Of a stretch of DNA of 64,000 nucleotides, positions 45,055 through 53,918 are shown piece by piece (the first letter of the stretch is position 1; every line of letters starts with the position of its first letter). Source of the stretch: Streptomyces composti. Its GTDB lineage: Bacteria > Actinomycetota > Actinomycetes > Streptomycetales > Streptomycetaceae. The DNA lies in the NCBI RefSeq assembly GCF_012034205.1, contig NZ_JAATEM010000008.1:124001-188000 (forward strand), in the 5' to 3' direction. A program made the position numbers and the translations under genes. The notes under the pieces were generated by a model. It was not told the DNA's origin, did no database searches, and saw nothing but the letters and a program-made list of their open reading frames with translations.

Positions 45055-45740
45055 AGCGGACGATCAGGACGATCAAACCGGCGGCACGCCGGCGGACCGA
45101 GCTCTGGCAGCCGTACGCCTGGCAGATCCAGTCGCTGCTGCTCGGCTACCCCGAGGACACGCCGTCCCGGACGGCGCTCGCCGAACGCGTGGCCCCGGTC
45201 CTGCCGGCACGGGTGCGGGAACCGCTGCTGCGCTTCACCGCCCGGGTGAGTGCCGTCCAGCCGGACGACCTGGCCGCGGCCTACGTGGACACCTTCGACC
45301 ACCGCAAACGCTGCTGCCCCTATCTGACCTACTACGCACACGGCGACACCCGGAAGCGGGGCCTGGCCCTGCTGCGGCTCAAACAGGCCTACGCCAGGGC
45401 CGGCTGGCGGCTCGGCGACGAGGAGCTGCCCGACCATCTGGCCGTGCTCCTCGAGTTCGCGGGCGCCGAGCCCGAAGCGGGACACCGGCTGCTCACCGAG
45501 CACCGGGCCGGCCTGGAGCTGCTGCGGCTCTCCCTGCGGGACACCGGCTCGCCCTGGGCGCACCTGCTGGACTCCGTGTCCGCCACGCTGCCGCCCCTCG
45601 CCGGCGACGAACGCCGGGCCGTGGCACGGCTCGCCGCCGAGGGCCCGCCCGAGGAGCAGGTAGGCCTCGACCCCTACGGTCCCGGCCCCTCCGCACCGCC
45701 GCCGTACCTGTCCGCCCCGCAGGCCGGAGGTCCCCGATGA
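45051..45740 (+). CDS. narJ: Nitrate reductase assembly chaperone
   Basis: A 229-residue NarJ/TorD-type chaperone that inserts the molybdenum cofactor into NarG and is not part of the final enzyme. The helical core includes WQIQSLLLGYPED, YVDTFDHRKRCCPYLTYYAHGDTRKRG (the conserved D-x-R-R-x-x-x-L-L-x-T-x-Y-Y region) and ELPDHLAVLLEFAG. The Pro/Gly-rich tail is typical of actinobacterial NarJ. GTG 45051 and ATG 45737 overlap neighbouring genes, so narGHJI is translated as one coupled unit. Confidence 0.95.
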   Translation: MKRTIRTIKPAARRRTELWQPYAWQIQSLLLGYPEDTPSRTALAERVAPVLPARVREPLLRFTARVSAVQPDDLAAAYVDTFDHRKRCCPYLTYYAHGDTRKRGLALLRLKQAYARAGWRLGDEELPDHLAVLLEFAGAEPEAGHRLLTEHRAGLELLRLSLRDTGSPWAHLLDSVSATLPPLAGDERRAVARLAAEGPPEEQVGLDPYGPGPSAPPPYLSAPQAGGPR

Positions 45741-46507
45741 GCACCGCACCCGTACACCCGGTCACCCTGGCGGTGGAGTCCGGCACCGGCGGGATCCTGT
45801 TGTGGGCGGTGCTGCCCTACCTCAGCCTCGCCGTGTTCGTGCTCGGCCACATCTGGCGCTACCGCTACGACAAGTTCGGCTGGACCACCCGCTCCTCCCA
45901 GCTGTACGAGAACCGGCTGCTGCGGATCGGCAGCCCTCTGTTCCACTTCGGCATCCTGATCGTGGCGCTCGGCCACGTGGGCGGGCTGGTGATCCCGGAG
46001 AGCTGGACCGAGGCGGCCGGCATCAGCGAGCACACCTACCACGTCCTCGCCGTGGTCCTCGGCACCGTCGCCGGAGTGGCCACCGTCGGCGGCATGCTCA
46101 TCCTCGTCTACCGGCGCCGCACGGTCGGCCCGGTCTTCTCCGCCACCACCCGCAACGACAAGGCGATGTACCTGGCGCTGGCGGTGACCATCGGACTCGG
46201 CCTCGCGGCGACCGTCGCGGCGAACATCGGCGGCGGCGGCTACAACTACCGCGAGACCGTCTCCCCGTGGTTCCGCTCGGTCTTCGCCCTGCAGCCCGAT
46301 CCCGACCTGATGACCGGCGTCCCGGTCCTCTTCCAGCTGCACGCCCTCAGCGCCCTGCTGCTGTTCGCGTTCTGGCCCTTCACCCGGCTGGTGCACATGC
46401 TCACCGCGCCGCTGGGCTATCTGACCCGCCCGTACATCGTCTACCGCAGCCGCGACACCCGGCTCGGCACCCGCGCCCCGCGCCGCGGCTGGGACCGCGT
46501 GGGCTGA
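45737..46507 (+). CDS. narI: Nitrate reductase gamma subunit (cytochrome b)
   Basis: A 256-residue membrane cytochrome b with five transmembrane helices. Haem ligand candidates are in VFVLGHIWRYRYDKFGW, LFHFGILIVALGHVGGL and FQLHALSALLLF...TRLVHMLTAP. It oxidises menaquinol and feeds electrons to NarH. It is the last gene of narGHJI; a CCGGTCG/CGACCGG hairpin (46524-46540) follows. Confidence 0.96.
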   Translation: MSTAPVHPVTLAVESGTGGILLWAVLPYLSLAVFVLGHIWRYRYDKFGWTTRSSQLYENRLLRIGSPLFHFGILIVALGHVGGLVIPESWTEAAGISEHTYHVLAVVLGTVAGVATVGGMLILVYRRRTVGPVFSATTRNDKAMYLALAVTIGLGLAATVAANIGGGGYNYRETVSPWFRSVFALQPDPDLMTGVPVLFQLHALSALLLFAFWPFTRLVHMLTAPLGYLTRPYIVYRSRDTRLGTRAPRRGWDRVG

Positions 46508-46523
46508 CCGCACTCGCCCAGGA

Positions 46524-46540
46524 CCGGTCGGCTCGACCGG
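46524..46540. terminator. Hairpin after narI
   Basis: A perfect 7-bp stem (46524-46530 with 46534-46540) and a GCT loop begin 17 bp after the narI stop. It probably ends the nar transcript. Confidence 0.5.
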
Positions 46541-46551
46541 CGCCGCCGGCT

Positions 46552-46846
46552 GATGCGGGTGGCGCGCGCACCCGCGCCCGAGCGGTGGTCCCGGCCTCCG
46601 GGGCTGCCGGTTCATGCGGGTGGTGTGCGTACCACTGTGCCCGCGGGTCCGGCTCGACCTCGGCAGGGTCACGCGTGGTGGTGCGCATCCGTGCACGACC
46701 GGTGCCGACCCGGCCACCGAGGTGGCCGGCCCTCGTGCGGGTGCCCGGTCACGCACCACCGGTGCCGCCACCGGGGGAGAGGCCCATGCGGTGGTGCGTG
46801 TCCGCGCACGAACGGTGCTGCCCCGGCGGCCGGGGCGGGCCGGGGC
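46552..46846 (+). repeat. Degenerate ~60-bp tandem repeat
   Basis: The 339-bp gap between narI and the convergent stress-protein gene contains about five degenerate units, each beginning like ATGCGGGTGGTGCGCG: near 46552, 46613, 46672, 46732 and 46783. The spacing is about 60 bp (the last about 51). Internal GTGCxCGxxCGGTGC blocks are shared by the later units. No coding potential with normal codon use is convincing across it. Confidence 0.5.
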
Positions 46847-47731
46847 TCACTCGCGGGGTGCGCGGACCACCGCGACGGGGCAGTAGGCGTGGTGCAGCAT
46901 GGCCTGGCTGACCGAGCCGAGCACCAGACCGGTGAAGCCGCCCCGGCCGCGGGCGCCGACGACCAGCATGCGGGCGCTGCGGCTCGCCTCGATCAGCGCC
47001 TCCCGGACGCCGCCCTGCACCACCGTGCGCTCGACCTGGACGTCGGGGTGCTTCTCCTGATGGCCCGCCAGGGCCTGGGACAGCAGCTGCTCCTCCTCCG
47101 CGCGGAGCGCGCCCGGCTCATGGGCGTACGGCTCCACCGGGTCGGGCGGCGGCGGCATGGGAGCCGTCCAGGTGCTCCAGGCGTGCAGCGCCAGGACCGG
47201 GGCGCCGCGCAACTCGGCCTCTGCGAAGGCGAACTCGATGGCCCGCTGCCCGGCCGGGGAGCCGTCCACGCCCAGCACGATCGGGCCGTCCGGGTCCGGC
47301 TCCCTGCGCACGACCAGCACCGGGCACTGCCCGTGCGCCGCCAGATGGACGGCGGTGGAACCGACCAGCAGCCCCACGAAGCCGCCCATGCCCCGGGTGC
47401 CGACGACCACCAGCTCGGCCTCGCGGGACTGGGCCTCCAGCACCGTCAACGGCTCGCCGGTGATCATCACATCGGTGACCTCCACCTCCGGCTCGGTCGC
47501 CTTCGCCCGCTGCACCGCCTCGTTCAGCAGCCGCTCGGCCATGTTCTGCAGGCCGCCCTCGGCCGGGCCGTAGGGCGAGGCACCCAGCGGCACATGCAGC
47601 GCCGGCCAGAAGAACGCGTGCACCACCCGCAGACCCGCACCGCGCAGCCGCGCCTCGTGCGCGGCCACCTCCACGGCAGAGAGGCTCGACGCCGAGCCGT
47701 CCACGCCCACGACCACCAGTCCGCCGCTCAC
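46847..47731 (-). CDS. Tandem-domain universal stress protein
   Basis: A 294-residue protein with two USP domains. Each has the Rossmann-like start (VVVGVDGSASSLSAVEVA and IVLGVDGSPAGQRAIEFA) and the ATP-binding signature (VVGTRGMGGFVGLLVGST and VVGARGRGGFTGLVLGSV, i.e. G2xG9xG-S/T). DosR-controlled Rv2623 of M. tuberculosis has the same architecture. It probably binds ATP and slows growth under hypoxia. GTG 47731 overlaps the stop of the upstream P-type ATPase gene. Confidence 0.92.
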   Translation of the reverse strand: MSGGLVVVGVDGSASSLSAVEVAAHEARLRGAGLRVVHAFFWPALHVPLGASPYGPAEGGLQNMAERLLNEAVQRAKATEPEVEVTDVMITGEPLTVLEAQSREAELVVVGTRGMGGFVGLLVGSTAVHLAAHGQCPVLVVRREPDPDGPIVLGVDGSPAGQRAIEFAFAEAELRGAPVLALHAWSTWTAPMPPPPDPVEPYAHEPGALRAEEEQLLSQALAGHQEKHPDVQVERTVVQGGVREALIEASRSARMLVVGARGRGGFTGLVLGSVSQAMLHHAYCPVAVVRAPRE

Positions 47732-50448
47732 CGGAGCCTCCTCGTCTCGTCGGACTTCCCGTCATGAAGCCCTGTCACCAAGCCTCGCCCGGACCCCTGG
47801 GCGCCGCCACCAGGACCGTGCGGCGCGGTGCCCGGGTGCCGTTCCGGTCTCAACCGGGTCTGCAGCCGCATCACCACATGGCCGAGCCCGGACAGCAGGA
47901 ACGCGATCACCAGGTCGGCCGCCGCCAGCGGCTCGGTGCCGAGCAGCTGCCGCAGCGGGGGCAGATAGACACCGGCCACCTGAAGGGCCAGCGCGGCGCC
48001 CACGGCCACCAGCAGGAACGGGTTGGCCAGGGTGCCCGGCCGGGCGCGCGAGCCGAGCGCCACACCGAGCTGGGTCGCACCGAGCACCAGGAACAGCATC
48101 GACTGCCAGGGGCGGCCCGTCTCCCGCGCCCAGACGCCCACCACCAGCGACACCGTGGCGATGAACGCCCCCATGAGCAGGATCCGCGGCCACAGCCCGG
48201 CGCCCAGCACACTCTCCTCCGGCGGCCGGGGCGGCCGGCGCATCGCGTCCGGGGCGACCGGCTCGGCGCCCAGCGCCACCCCCGGAATGCCGTGCGTCAG
48301 CAGATTGATCCACAAAATCTGCGCCGGCAGCAGCGGCAGCGGCATCCCCAGGAAGGGACCGAACAGCATCACCAGGATCTCCGCGGTGCCGCCGGCCAGC
48401 CCGTACAGCAGGAAGCGGCGCACATTGTCGTAGACCCGGCGCCCCTCCTCCACGGCCGCCACGATGGTGCCCGGATTGTCGTCCGCGAGCACCAGGTCGG
48501 CGGCCTGGCGGGCCACCTCGGTGCCCCGGCGGCCCATCGCCACACCGATGTCGGCCCGGCGCAGCGCCGGGCCGTCGTTCACGCCGTCACCGGTCATCGC
48601 CACCACGTGCCCTGCGCCGCGCCAGGCCTCGACGATGTCGAGCTTCTGCTCGGGGGTGGTGCGGGCGAAGACCCGCACGCTCGTCAGATCGCCCGCCCGG
48701 CCCTCCCGGATGAGCCTGCCCGTGGTGACCTCTTCGTCGCGGGAGGCGATGCCGAGCCGTTCGGCCACCGCCCGCGCGGTGAGGGGGTGGTCGCCGGTGA
48801 TGAGCACGGGGACGATCCCGGCGCGCCGGCAGGCGGCCATGGTCTCCGCCGACCTGCCGCGCGGCGGGTCCACGATGCCGACCAGGCCGAGCAGGGTCAG
48901 GCCCGACTCCCAGGCGGGCGGCTGCTGATCCGTGGGGCGTTCGGCGGAGGCGACGGCCAGCACCCGGTAGCCGTGCCGGGCGAGCCGTTCCGCCTCGGCC
49001 GCCGCCCTGCTCAGGGTCTCGGGGCCGTCGGACATCACGTCGGGCCGGAGCAGCACTTCCGGGGCGCCCTTGCAGGCGATGAGCACCCCTCCGCCGGGCC
49101 GGCGGTGCACGGTCGTCATGCGCTTGCGCCCGCTGTCGAAGGGGATCTCGCCCACTCGGGGCAGCGTCCGGTCCAGCTCCCGCCGGTCGAGACCGAGGCG
49201 GGCCCCCGCCGCCAGCAGGGCCGCCTCGGTGGGGTCGCCCAGCGCGCTCCACTCGTCCGAGCCCTCGGTGACCGGCCTGCGCTCCGCGCCGTTCTCACCG
49301 GCCGCGCCCCGGGGCGGTTGCAGCGCCGCGTCGTTGCACAGCATCGCCACCCGCAGCAGGGCGGCGAGATCGGGTGCGTCGGCCACTCCGACGGGGCGGC
49401 CGTCACGGAGCACGCCGCCCTCGGGCACGTAGCCCTCGCCGGTCACGGTGGCCGTGCCGTGCGGCGTCCACAGCCGCTCGGCCGCCATCCGGCCCTCGGT
49501 GAGCGTCCCGGTCTTGTCGGTGGCGATCACCGTCACCGAGCCGAGCGTCTCCACCGCGGGCAGCCTGCGGACGATGGCCCGCCGGTCCGCCATCCGCCGC
49601 GCCCCCAGCGCCAGCGACAGCGTCACCACCGCGGGCAGCGACTCCGGGACGGCGGCGACGGCCAGGCTGATCGCCGCCACGATCATCAGCTCCACCGGCT
49701 GCCCCCGCACCAGCCCCAGCGCCAGCACCACGGCGCACAGCACCACCACGGCCGCGGCCAGCACCCGGCCGAACCGCACCAGGCGGCGCTGCAGCGGTGT
49801 GAGACCGGGTCCGGTACCCATCAGCGCCGCGATCCGGCCGAGCGCGCCGGCCGCGCCGGTGGCGGTGACCTCCATGCGGCCCCGGCCGCGTACCACGACG
49901 GTGCCTGCCGACACCGTGCCGCGCGGGCCGTCGGCACCGGAGGTCTTCTCGACCGGTACGGACTCGCCGGTGAGCGAGGACTCGTCCGTGAGCAGCCGCG
50001 CCGCGTCCACCACCCTCCCGTCGGCGGGCACGATGTCGCCCTCGGCCAGCAGCACCAGATCACCGGGTACGACCTCGGCGGCCGGGACGGAGCGTGCCGC
50101 GCCGTCCCGCATCACCCGGGCCTCCGGCGCGCTCATCGCGGACAGCGCCCTGACCGCCTGCTCGGCCCGCACCTCCTGCACCACGCCGACGACCGTGTTC
50201 ACCGTGATCACCAGCAGGATCACGGCTGCGTCGGACAGGTCCCCGGTGGCGATCGTCAGGGCGGCGGCCACCAGCAGCACCAGGATCAGCGGATCGCGCA
50301 GCTGCTGCAGCACCCTCCGCCAGACGGGGACGGGCGGCCGGGAGGGGATCTCGTTGGGACCGTGCACCCGGAGCCGGTGCGCGGCCTCGGCCGAGGTCAG
50401 ACCCGTCGCCTCCAGCACGAGCGGATCGGCCTGGCTGCCGTCACCCAT
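47728..50448 (-). CDS. P2-type cation-transporting ATPase (CtpF-like)
   Basis: A 906-residue P-type ATPase. Domains in order: cation N-terminal domain ([19 protein letters not shown]), actuator with [15 protein letters not shown] (TGES), the M4 motif [19 protein letters not shown] (PESLP in place of the common PEGLP), phosphorylation site [11 protein letters not shown] (about residue 310), nucleotide-binding KGAPEVLL, hinge [21 protein letters not shown], and a six-helix C-terminal domain. It resembles DosR-controlled CtpF, so Ca2+ or Na+/K+ export is likely. ATG 50448 follows GGGAG by 6 bp; it is in one operon with the stress protein and the nitroreductase. Confidence 0.92.
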   Translation of the reverse strand: MGDGSQADPLVLEATGLTSAEAAHRLRVHGPNEIPSRPPVPVWRRVLQQLRDPLILVLLVAAALTIATGDLSDAAVILLVITVNTVVGVVQEVRAEQAVRALSAMSAPEARVMRDGAARSVPAAEVVPGDLVLLAEGDIVPADGRVVDAARLLTDESSLTGESVPVEKTSGADGPRGTVSAGTVVVRGRGRMEVTATGAAGALGRIAALMGTGPGLTPLQRRLVRFGRVLAAAVVVLCAVVLALGLVRGQPVELMIVAAISLAVAAVPESLPAVVTLSLALGARRMADRRAIVRRLPAVETLGSVTVIATDKTGTLTEGRMAAERLWTPHGTATVTGEGYVPEGGVLRDGRPVGVADAPDLAALLRVAMLCNDAALQPPRGAAGENGAERRPVTEGSDEWSALGDPTEAALLAAGARLGLDRRELDRTLPRVGEIPFDSGRKRMTTVHRRPGGGVLIACKGAPEVLLRPDVMSDGPETLSRAAAEAERLARHGYRVLAVASAERPTDQQPPAWESGLTLLGLVGIVDPPRGRSAETMAACRRAGIVPVLITGDHPLTARAVAERLGIASRDEEVTTGRLIREGRAGDLTSVRVFARTTPEQKLDIVEAWRGAGHVVAMTGDGVNDGPALRRADIGVAMGRRGTEVARQAADLVLADDNPGTIVAAVEEGRRVYDNVRRFLLYGLAGGTAEILVMLFGPFLGMPLPLLPAQILWINLLTHGIPGVALGAEPVAPDAMRRPPRPPEESVLGAGLWPRILLMGAFIATVSLVVGVWARETGRPWQSMLFLVLGATQLGVALGSRARPGTLANPFLLVAVGAALALQVAGVYLPPLRQLLGTEPLAAADLVIAFLLSGLGHVVMRLQTRLRPERHPGTAPHGPGGGAQGSGRGLVTGLHDGKSDETRRLR

Positions 50449-50491
50449 CACCTGCTCCCTTCCGAAGCCGCCGGCACGGGCCGGGACCGGG

Positions 50492-51544
50492 TCATGCCTC
50501 GATGTCGAGCACGTCCGCCACCGGGCGGCGCGGTGTCCTGGGACCCTTGGGGCCGTAGCCGAGCCGCAGCACCACCTGCACCACCCCGGTGCCGGACACC
50601 GGGTCGCGCAGCTGCCAGCGCAGGTCGCTCCACTCCAGCGCCTGGGTGGCGAAGGAACTGGACAGGCCCTCGCGGGTGGCCAGCAGCAGCACCCGCTGCA
50701 TGGCCTGCCCGGCGCGCAGCCAGTCCTCGCGGCGGTCCCGGGGGGTGCTCAGCACGGCCAGCTGGGGGACGCGCTCGAACTCGGCGGAGCCCTGGTCCGC
50801 CGCCACCGTCCTGCCCCCGGTGAAGTCACGCATCGGGGCTTTGCCGCCGCGCCTGCGCGGGCCGAAGGCGTAGCCGGGAACCCCGTCGGCGGCGGCGTCC
50901 TCGGACTCGGCGTCGGGGCGGGTCCAGCGGGCCAGATCCTCCTCGCTGCCCCGGTCCTCCTTGTTGCGGACCTCCGCCTCCGCCATGAGGTCCAGCACCT
51001 GCTCGAGGTGCCACGGGGACGGGAAGGCCAGCTCCGCCCCCTCCTCGCGGGCGGCGTCGGCGAGGGCGGCGCGCAGCTCCTCGGGGACGGGTGTCTCCTC
51101 GAACGGGTAGCGGCTGCTGTGCCGTTCGGGGATCGCCGGATGCAGCGCGGCCAGTTCGCCGGTGCCGTCGTCGCTGCGGGCGGGGGCGGCTCGTACGGTG
51201 GCGAGCAGGTCCGGGTCCGACGGGTCGGGCAGCAGCCGGACGCCGGGGCGGCGGCCCAGGCGGGCCAGTGCCACCCGCAGATTGAACAGGGCGGCGCCGC
51301 AGCCCAGATGGAGGGCGCGGCGGTCCGGGTCGGCGTGCGGCAGGACCCGCTCCGGGTCGGCCCGCAGCTGGAACTCGCCGCTGCGGCGCAGGTGGCGGAA
51401 CCGCCACGGCTGGGCGTTGTGCATCGACGGGGCGGCACAGGCGTCCCGGATCAGCTCCCTCACCTGCTGGTCGGAGAGGCGCGGGGCGGTGGGGTCCTGC
51501 TCGGCGGAGAGGCCCGGGGTGGTGGTGAGGTCCTGCTCGGACAT
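50492..51544 (-). CDS. Acg-like FMN-binding nitroreductase family protein
   Basis: A 350-residue protein of the Acg/Rv3131 branch: a duplicated nitroreductase fold. Typical stretches are [22 protein letters not shown] (first FMN half), [75 protein letters not shown] in pieces, and VLRLGYGP. In M. tuberculosis, Acg sequesters FMN and lacks nitroreductase activity (family knowledge). ATG 51544 is chosen because GAGGGAGG precedes it. It is an operon member between the XRE-PNPOx fusion and the P-type ATPase. Confidence 0.9.
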   Translation of the reverse strand: MSEQDLTTTPGLSAEQDPTAPRLSDQQVRELIRDACAAPSMHNAQPWRFRHLRRSGEFQLRADPERVLPHADPDRRALHLGCGAALFNLRVALARLGRRPGVRLLPDPSDPDLLATVRAAPARSDDGTGELAALHPAIPERHSSRYPFEETPVPEELRAALADAAREEGAELAFPSPWHLEQVLDLMAEAEVRNKEDRGSEEDLARWTRPDAESEDAAADGVPGYAFGPRRRGGKAPMRDFTGGRTVAADQGSAEFERVPQLAVLSTPRDRREDWLRAGQAMQRVLLLATREGLSSSFATQALEWSDLRWQLRDPVSGTGVVQVVLRLGYGPKGPRTPRRPVADVLDIEA

Positions 51545-51576
51545 GGTGGCCTCCCTCGTCAGGGCGGTGGTGCCGG

Positions 51577-52530
51577 TCACCGGTCGGCCGGCAGGATGCG
51601 GCGTCCGGTGAGGCGGGTGGGCCGGATCGACACCCACATCTCGCGCTCACCGCCCGCCCATGGCGTGCTGTGCGCCCGTTCGGTGAGCCGCCGCACGGTC
51701 GCCGGCTCGGTGACCGGCTCGGCCGGGCCGACGGCGAGCACGCTCCAGCCCTGGCTCATGGCCTCGTCCAGGTGGTCCACCTCGAAGGCGACCTCGGAGC
51801 CCACGGCCCGGGCCGGGACGGAGTGGGGTGCGGTCCGGAAGACGATCGCGCCGTCGACGACGTCGTAGTTGACCGGGACGACCGCCGGGCCGTCCGGCGT
51901 CGTCACGGCGATGCGTCCCACCCCGTGCGTGGAGAGCCGTGCACGGCACTCCTCGGGACCGAGGTCCCGCAGTTCGGGGTGGAGCAGGGCGGAGCCACGC
52001 CCGGGCGGCAGATCCATGCCGCCGCCGCGCAGGGACTGCACGTCGGTGCCGAGCGCGGCCGCCAGGCTGAACAGCGTGGCCAGGCTGGGCGCGGCCGGCT
52101 GTTCCTCGATGTAGGCCAGGTACTCCGGGGCGATCCGGGCGCGGCGGGCGGTCTCCTCCCGTGACAGGCCGAGCCGTTTCCGCTCGGCCGCCACCCGCCG
52201 GCCGATGTCTCCCGGATTGGGGCCGCCGTCCGCGGACTCCGCGGGCGGGGGCGCCGGCTCCCCGGTGTCCGCGGCCTGTGCGGAATCCGCGGTGCCCGGG
52301 GTCTCCGCGGCCGAGGGTGCCGGCGGCCCCGTGTCCGGCTCGTGTCCCACGTGCCGGATGTGCGCGTCGGGCCCGGGGAACACCAGCGTCACCTCGTCGG
52401 TGTCCGACCAGCGCACGTCGTACGGAGGCGTGCCGTCGGCGTGGTGCAGCCCGACGATCTCACCGTCGCGCCGGACGGCGCCGGTCGTGGGACTTTCGAC
52501 GACGAGTTGATCGCCGAGGTGTGCTCGCAT
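51577..52530 (-). CDS. DUF1918 - XRE HTH - PNPOx-like fusion protein
   Basis: A 317-residue three-part protein. Residues 1-62 are a DUF1918 small barrel ([11 protein letters not shown]...[19 protein letters not shown]...). An Ala/Pro/Glu linker follows (about 65-105). Residues 108-165 are an XRE HTH ([33 protein letters not shown]). Residues 185-317 are a PNPOx-like flavin or F420 barrel ([51 protein letters not shown]). It looks like a DNA-binding protein with a cofactor-binding sensor. It lies inside the presumed six-gene dormancy operon and may regulate part of it (inference). Confidence 0.88.
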   Translation of the reverse strand: MRAHLGDQLVVESPTTGAVRRDGEIVGLHHADGTPPYDVRWSDTDEVTLVFPGPDAHIRHVGHEPDTGPPAPSAAETPGTADSAQAADTGEPAPPPAESADGGPNPGDIGRRVAAERKRLGLSREETARRARIAPEYLAYIEEQPAAPSLATLFSLAAALGTDVQSLRGGGMDLPPGRGSALLHPELRDLGPEECRARLSTHGVGRIAVTTPDGPAVVPVNYDVVDGAIVFRTAPHSVPARAVGSEVAFEVDHLDEAMSQGWSVLAVGPAEPVTEPATVRRLTERAHSTPWAGGEREMWVSIRPTRLTGRRILPADR

Positions 52531-52560
52531 GATCAGGCCCTTTCGTCGCGCCGCGGATGC

Positions 52561-53025
52561 TCAGCCGCGGATCTCGATGCGCTGCGGCTTGCTCTTCTCG
52601 GCCTTCGGGACGCGCACGGTGAGGATCCCTTCGGTGAGTTCGGCTCCGATGTTCTCCGTGTCGACGTTGGTCGGCAGGGTCATGCGGTAGTCGAACCGGC
52701 CGATGCGGCGGGTGTGCCGCCGGATCACGCCCGTGCGTTCCTTCTCCTTGATCTCGCCGTGGATCGCCAGCTCGCCGTTGCTGACCTCCACGGTGATCTG
52801 ATCCTTCTTCACCCCCGGCAGCTCCAGCTCGACCAGGTAGGCGTCGTCGGTCTCCTCGACATCGGCCGCCGGTATCCACGCGTCGGTCCCGGCGTTCTCG
52901 GAGAAGCCGGCCCCCGGGAAGGGGAAGGTGGTGCGCAGAAGGTGATCCATCCGTGCCTGCAGGTCCTCGAGCTCCCGCAGGGGGTTCCACATGGTCAGCG
53001 CGTTGTGCTGGGTGGGCTGTGTCAT
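52561..53025 (-). CDS. Hsp20/alpha-crystallin small heat-shock protein
   Basis: A 154-residue small heat-shock protein. The N-terminal arm WNPLRELEDLQARMDHLLRTTF is followed by the alpha-crystallin domain (about 48-145) with DAYLVELELPGVKKDQITVEV, RRIGRFDYRMTLP and the closing ELTEGILTVRVPK (GxL-type). It holds unfolding proteins for refolding. M. tuberculosis Acr (HspX) is the classical DosR target. GGAGGAGCG precedes ATG. It lies 30 bp from the XRE-PNPOx gene and 94 bp after the Rv1733c-like gene, all on the same strand. Confidence 0.95.
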   Translation of the reverse strand: MTQPTQHNALTMWNPLRELEDLQARMDHLLRTTFPFPGAGFSENAGTDAWIPAADVEETDDAYLVELELPGVKKDQITVEVSNGELAIHGEIKEKERTGVIRRHTRRIGRFDYRMTLPTNVDTENIGAELTEGILTVRVPKAEKSKPQRIEIRG

Positions 53026-53119
53026 CGTCGCTCCTCCTCGGCTTCACACGTGGCCGGGTCGGTCGGTTCCGCCCGGCCGGCTTGCTGGAGTGCCGCCGGA
53101 GCCGGGTGCTCCCCGGCCC

Positions 53120-53716
53120 TCACCGGTGGAAGCGGGCCGCCCATTCGGGCTCCACCGCCTCCCACTCGGCCTCCCACTGCGCGTACCGGCGGCGGTTCAG
53201 CGCCGTGCGCAGCAGCGCCTCTGCCGCACCGGTCGCGGCCACCACGCCGAGCGCGGTCAGACCGCCCGTGAACCAGGCGTTGGTCACGGCCTGCGTCCGG
53301 GTCATCGGCGGGCTGGTGACGTCACCGTCCCGGTCCACCCAGATCTTCACCGTGGCGCCCTTGGGCGTGTCGGCCTCGACCAGGGCGGTGCCCGTGCGGA
53401 CGGTGCCGTCCTGATCGGACCAGCGGACCTTCGCCTGCTGCTTGGCCCCGTGGTACGCGTCCTCGGTGCCGGAGATCAGCTCGGCCCTGACCTGCTGCCG
53501 TTCGGCCGCCTGGACCTGCACGGTGTGCATCGCCCCCTCGTACGCCGCTGTGCCCGCGGCGACGGCGGCCAGCGGCATACCGGCGACCAGGACCAGCAGC
53601 AGAGCACGACGGAGCCAGAACTCCACCCGGTCCGACGTCCGGATCAGCGGGTTCCTCCCCTTCGGCGCGGGAGGCGGTGGCCGCCCGGACGCGTGCGGTG
53701 GCTGTGCTGCACTCAT
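53120..53716 (-). CDS. Rv1733c-family membrane protein
   Basis: A 198-residue protein with two transmembrane helices (about residues 33-57 and 147-168) flanking an extracytoplasmic domain (HTVQVQAAERQQVRAELI...VRWSDQDGTVRTGTALVEADTPKGATVKIWVDRDG). This arrangement is that of Rv1733c, a DosR-regulon antigen of M. tuberculosis (from memory). Function is unknown. ATG 53716 follows GGAGG by 7 bp. It appears to be the first gene of the minus-strand operon; a DosR/OsdR-type box lies 104-117 bp upstream. Confidence 0.85.
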   Translation of the reverse strand: MSAAQPPHASGRPPPPAPKGRNPLIRTSDRVEFWLRRALLLVLVAGMPLAAVAAGTAAYEGAMHTVQVQAAERQQVRAELISGTEDAYHGAKQQAKVRWSDQDGTVRTGTALVEADTPKGATVKIWVDRDGDVTSPPMTRTQAVTNAWFTGGLTALGVVAATGAAEALLRTALNRRRYAQWEAEWEAVEPEWAARFHR

Positions 53717-53756
53717 CGTCCGGCCTCCAGAGGAAAGTGGATCGTCCGGCCTCCAG
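53715..53756 (-). repeat. Duplicated ribosome-site segment before the Rv1733c-like gene
   Basis: ATCGTCCGGCCTCCAG occurs perfectly at 53715-53730 and 53741-53756. On the coding (minus) strand it reads CTGGAGGCCGGACGAT: the copy nearer the gene continues into the ATG start, whereas the upstream copy is followed by CC instead of G and so lacks a start codon. A 26-bp tandem duplication is the simplest origin. Confidence 0.6.
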
Positions 53757-53819
53757 TGGGAAACTGGCGGTTTTTCCTTTTCCACCACCCACCATGGGAC
53801 AGATGAGAGACCGGTCACA

Positions 53820-53833
53820 GGGCCGAAGGTCCC
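53820..53833. promoter_or_regulatory. DosR/OsdR-type box 3 (divergent promoter)
   Basis: GGGCCGAAGGTCCC matches boxes 1 and 2 in length and outer bases. It lies between the Rv1733c-led operon (start 53716) and the alcohol dehydrogenase (start 53919), so one site may serve both directions. Confidence 0.6.
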
Positions 53834-53918
53834 TGGCCGGGAGCCGCCCGGCCTCGGAGTTGCCGCCGCGGCCGGGGAAGGAGACGGTTGAGACGAGGTG
53901 GCGAGGGAGTGAGCGTCG

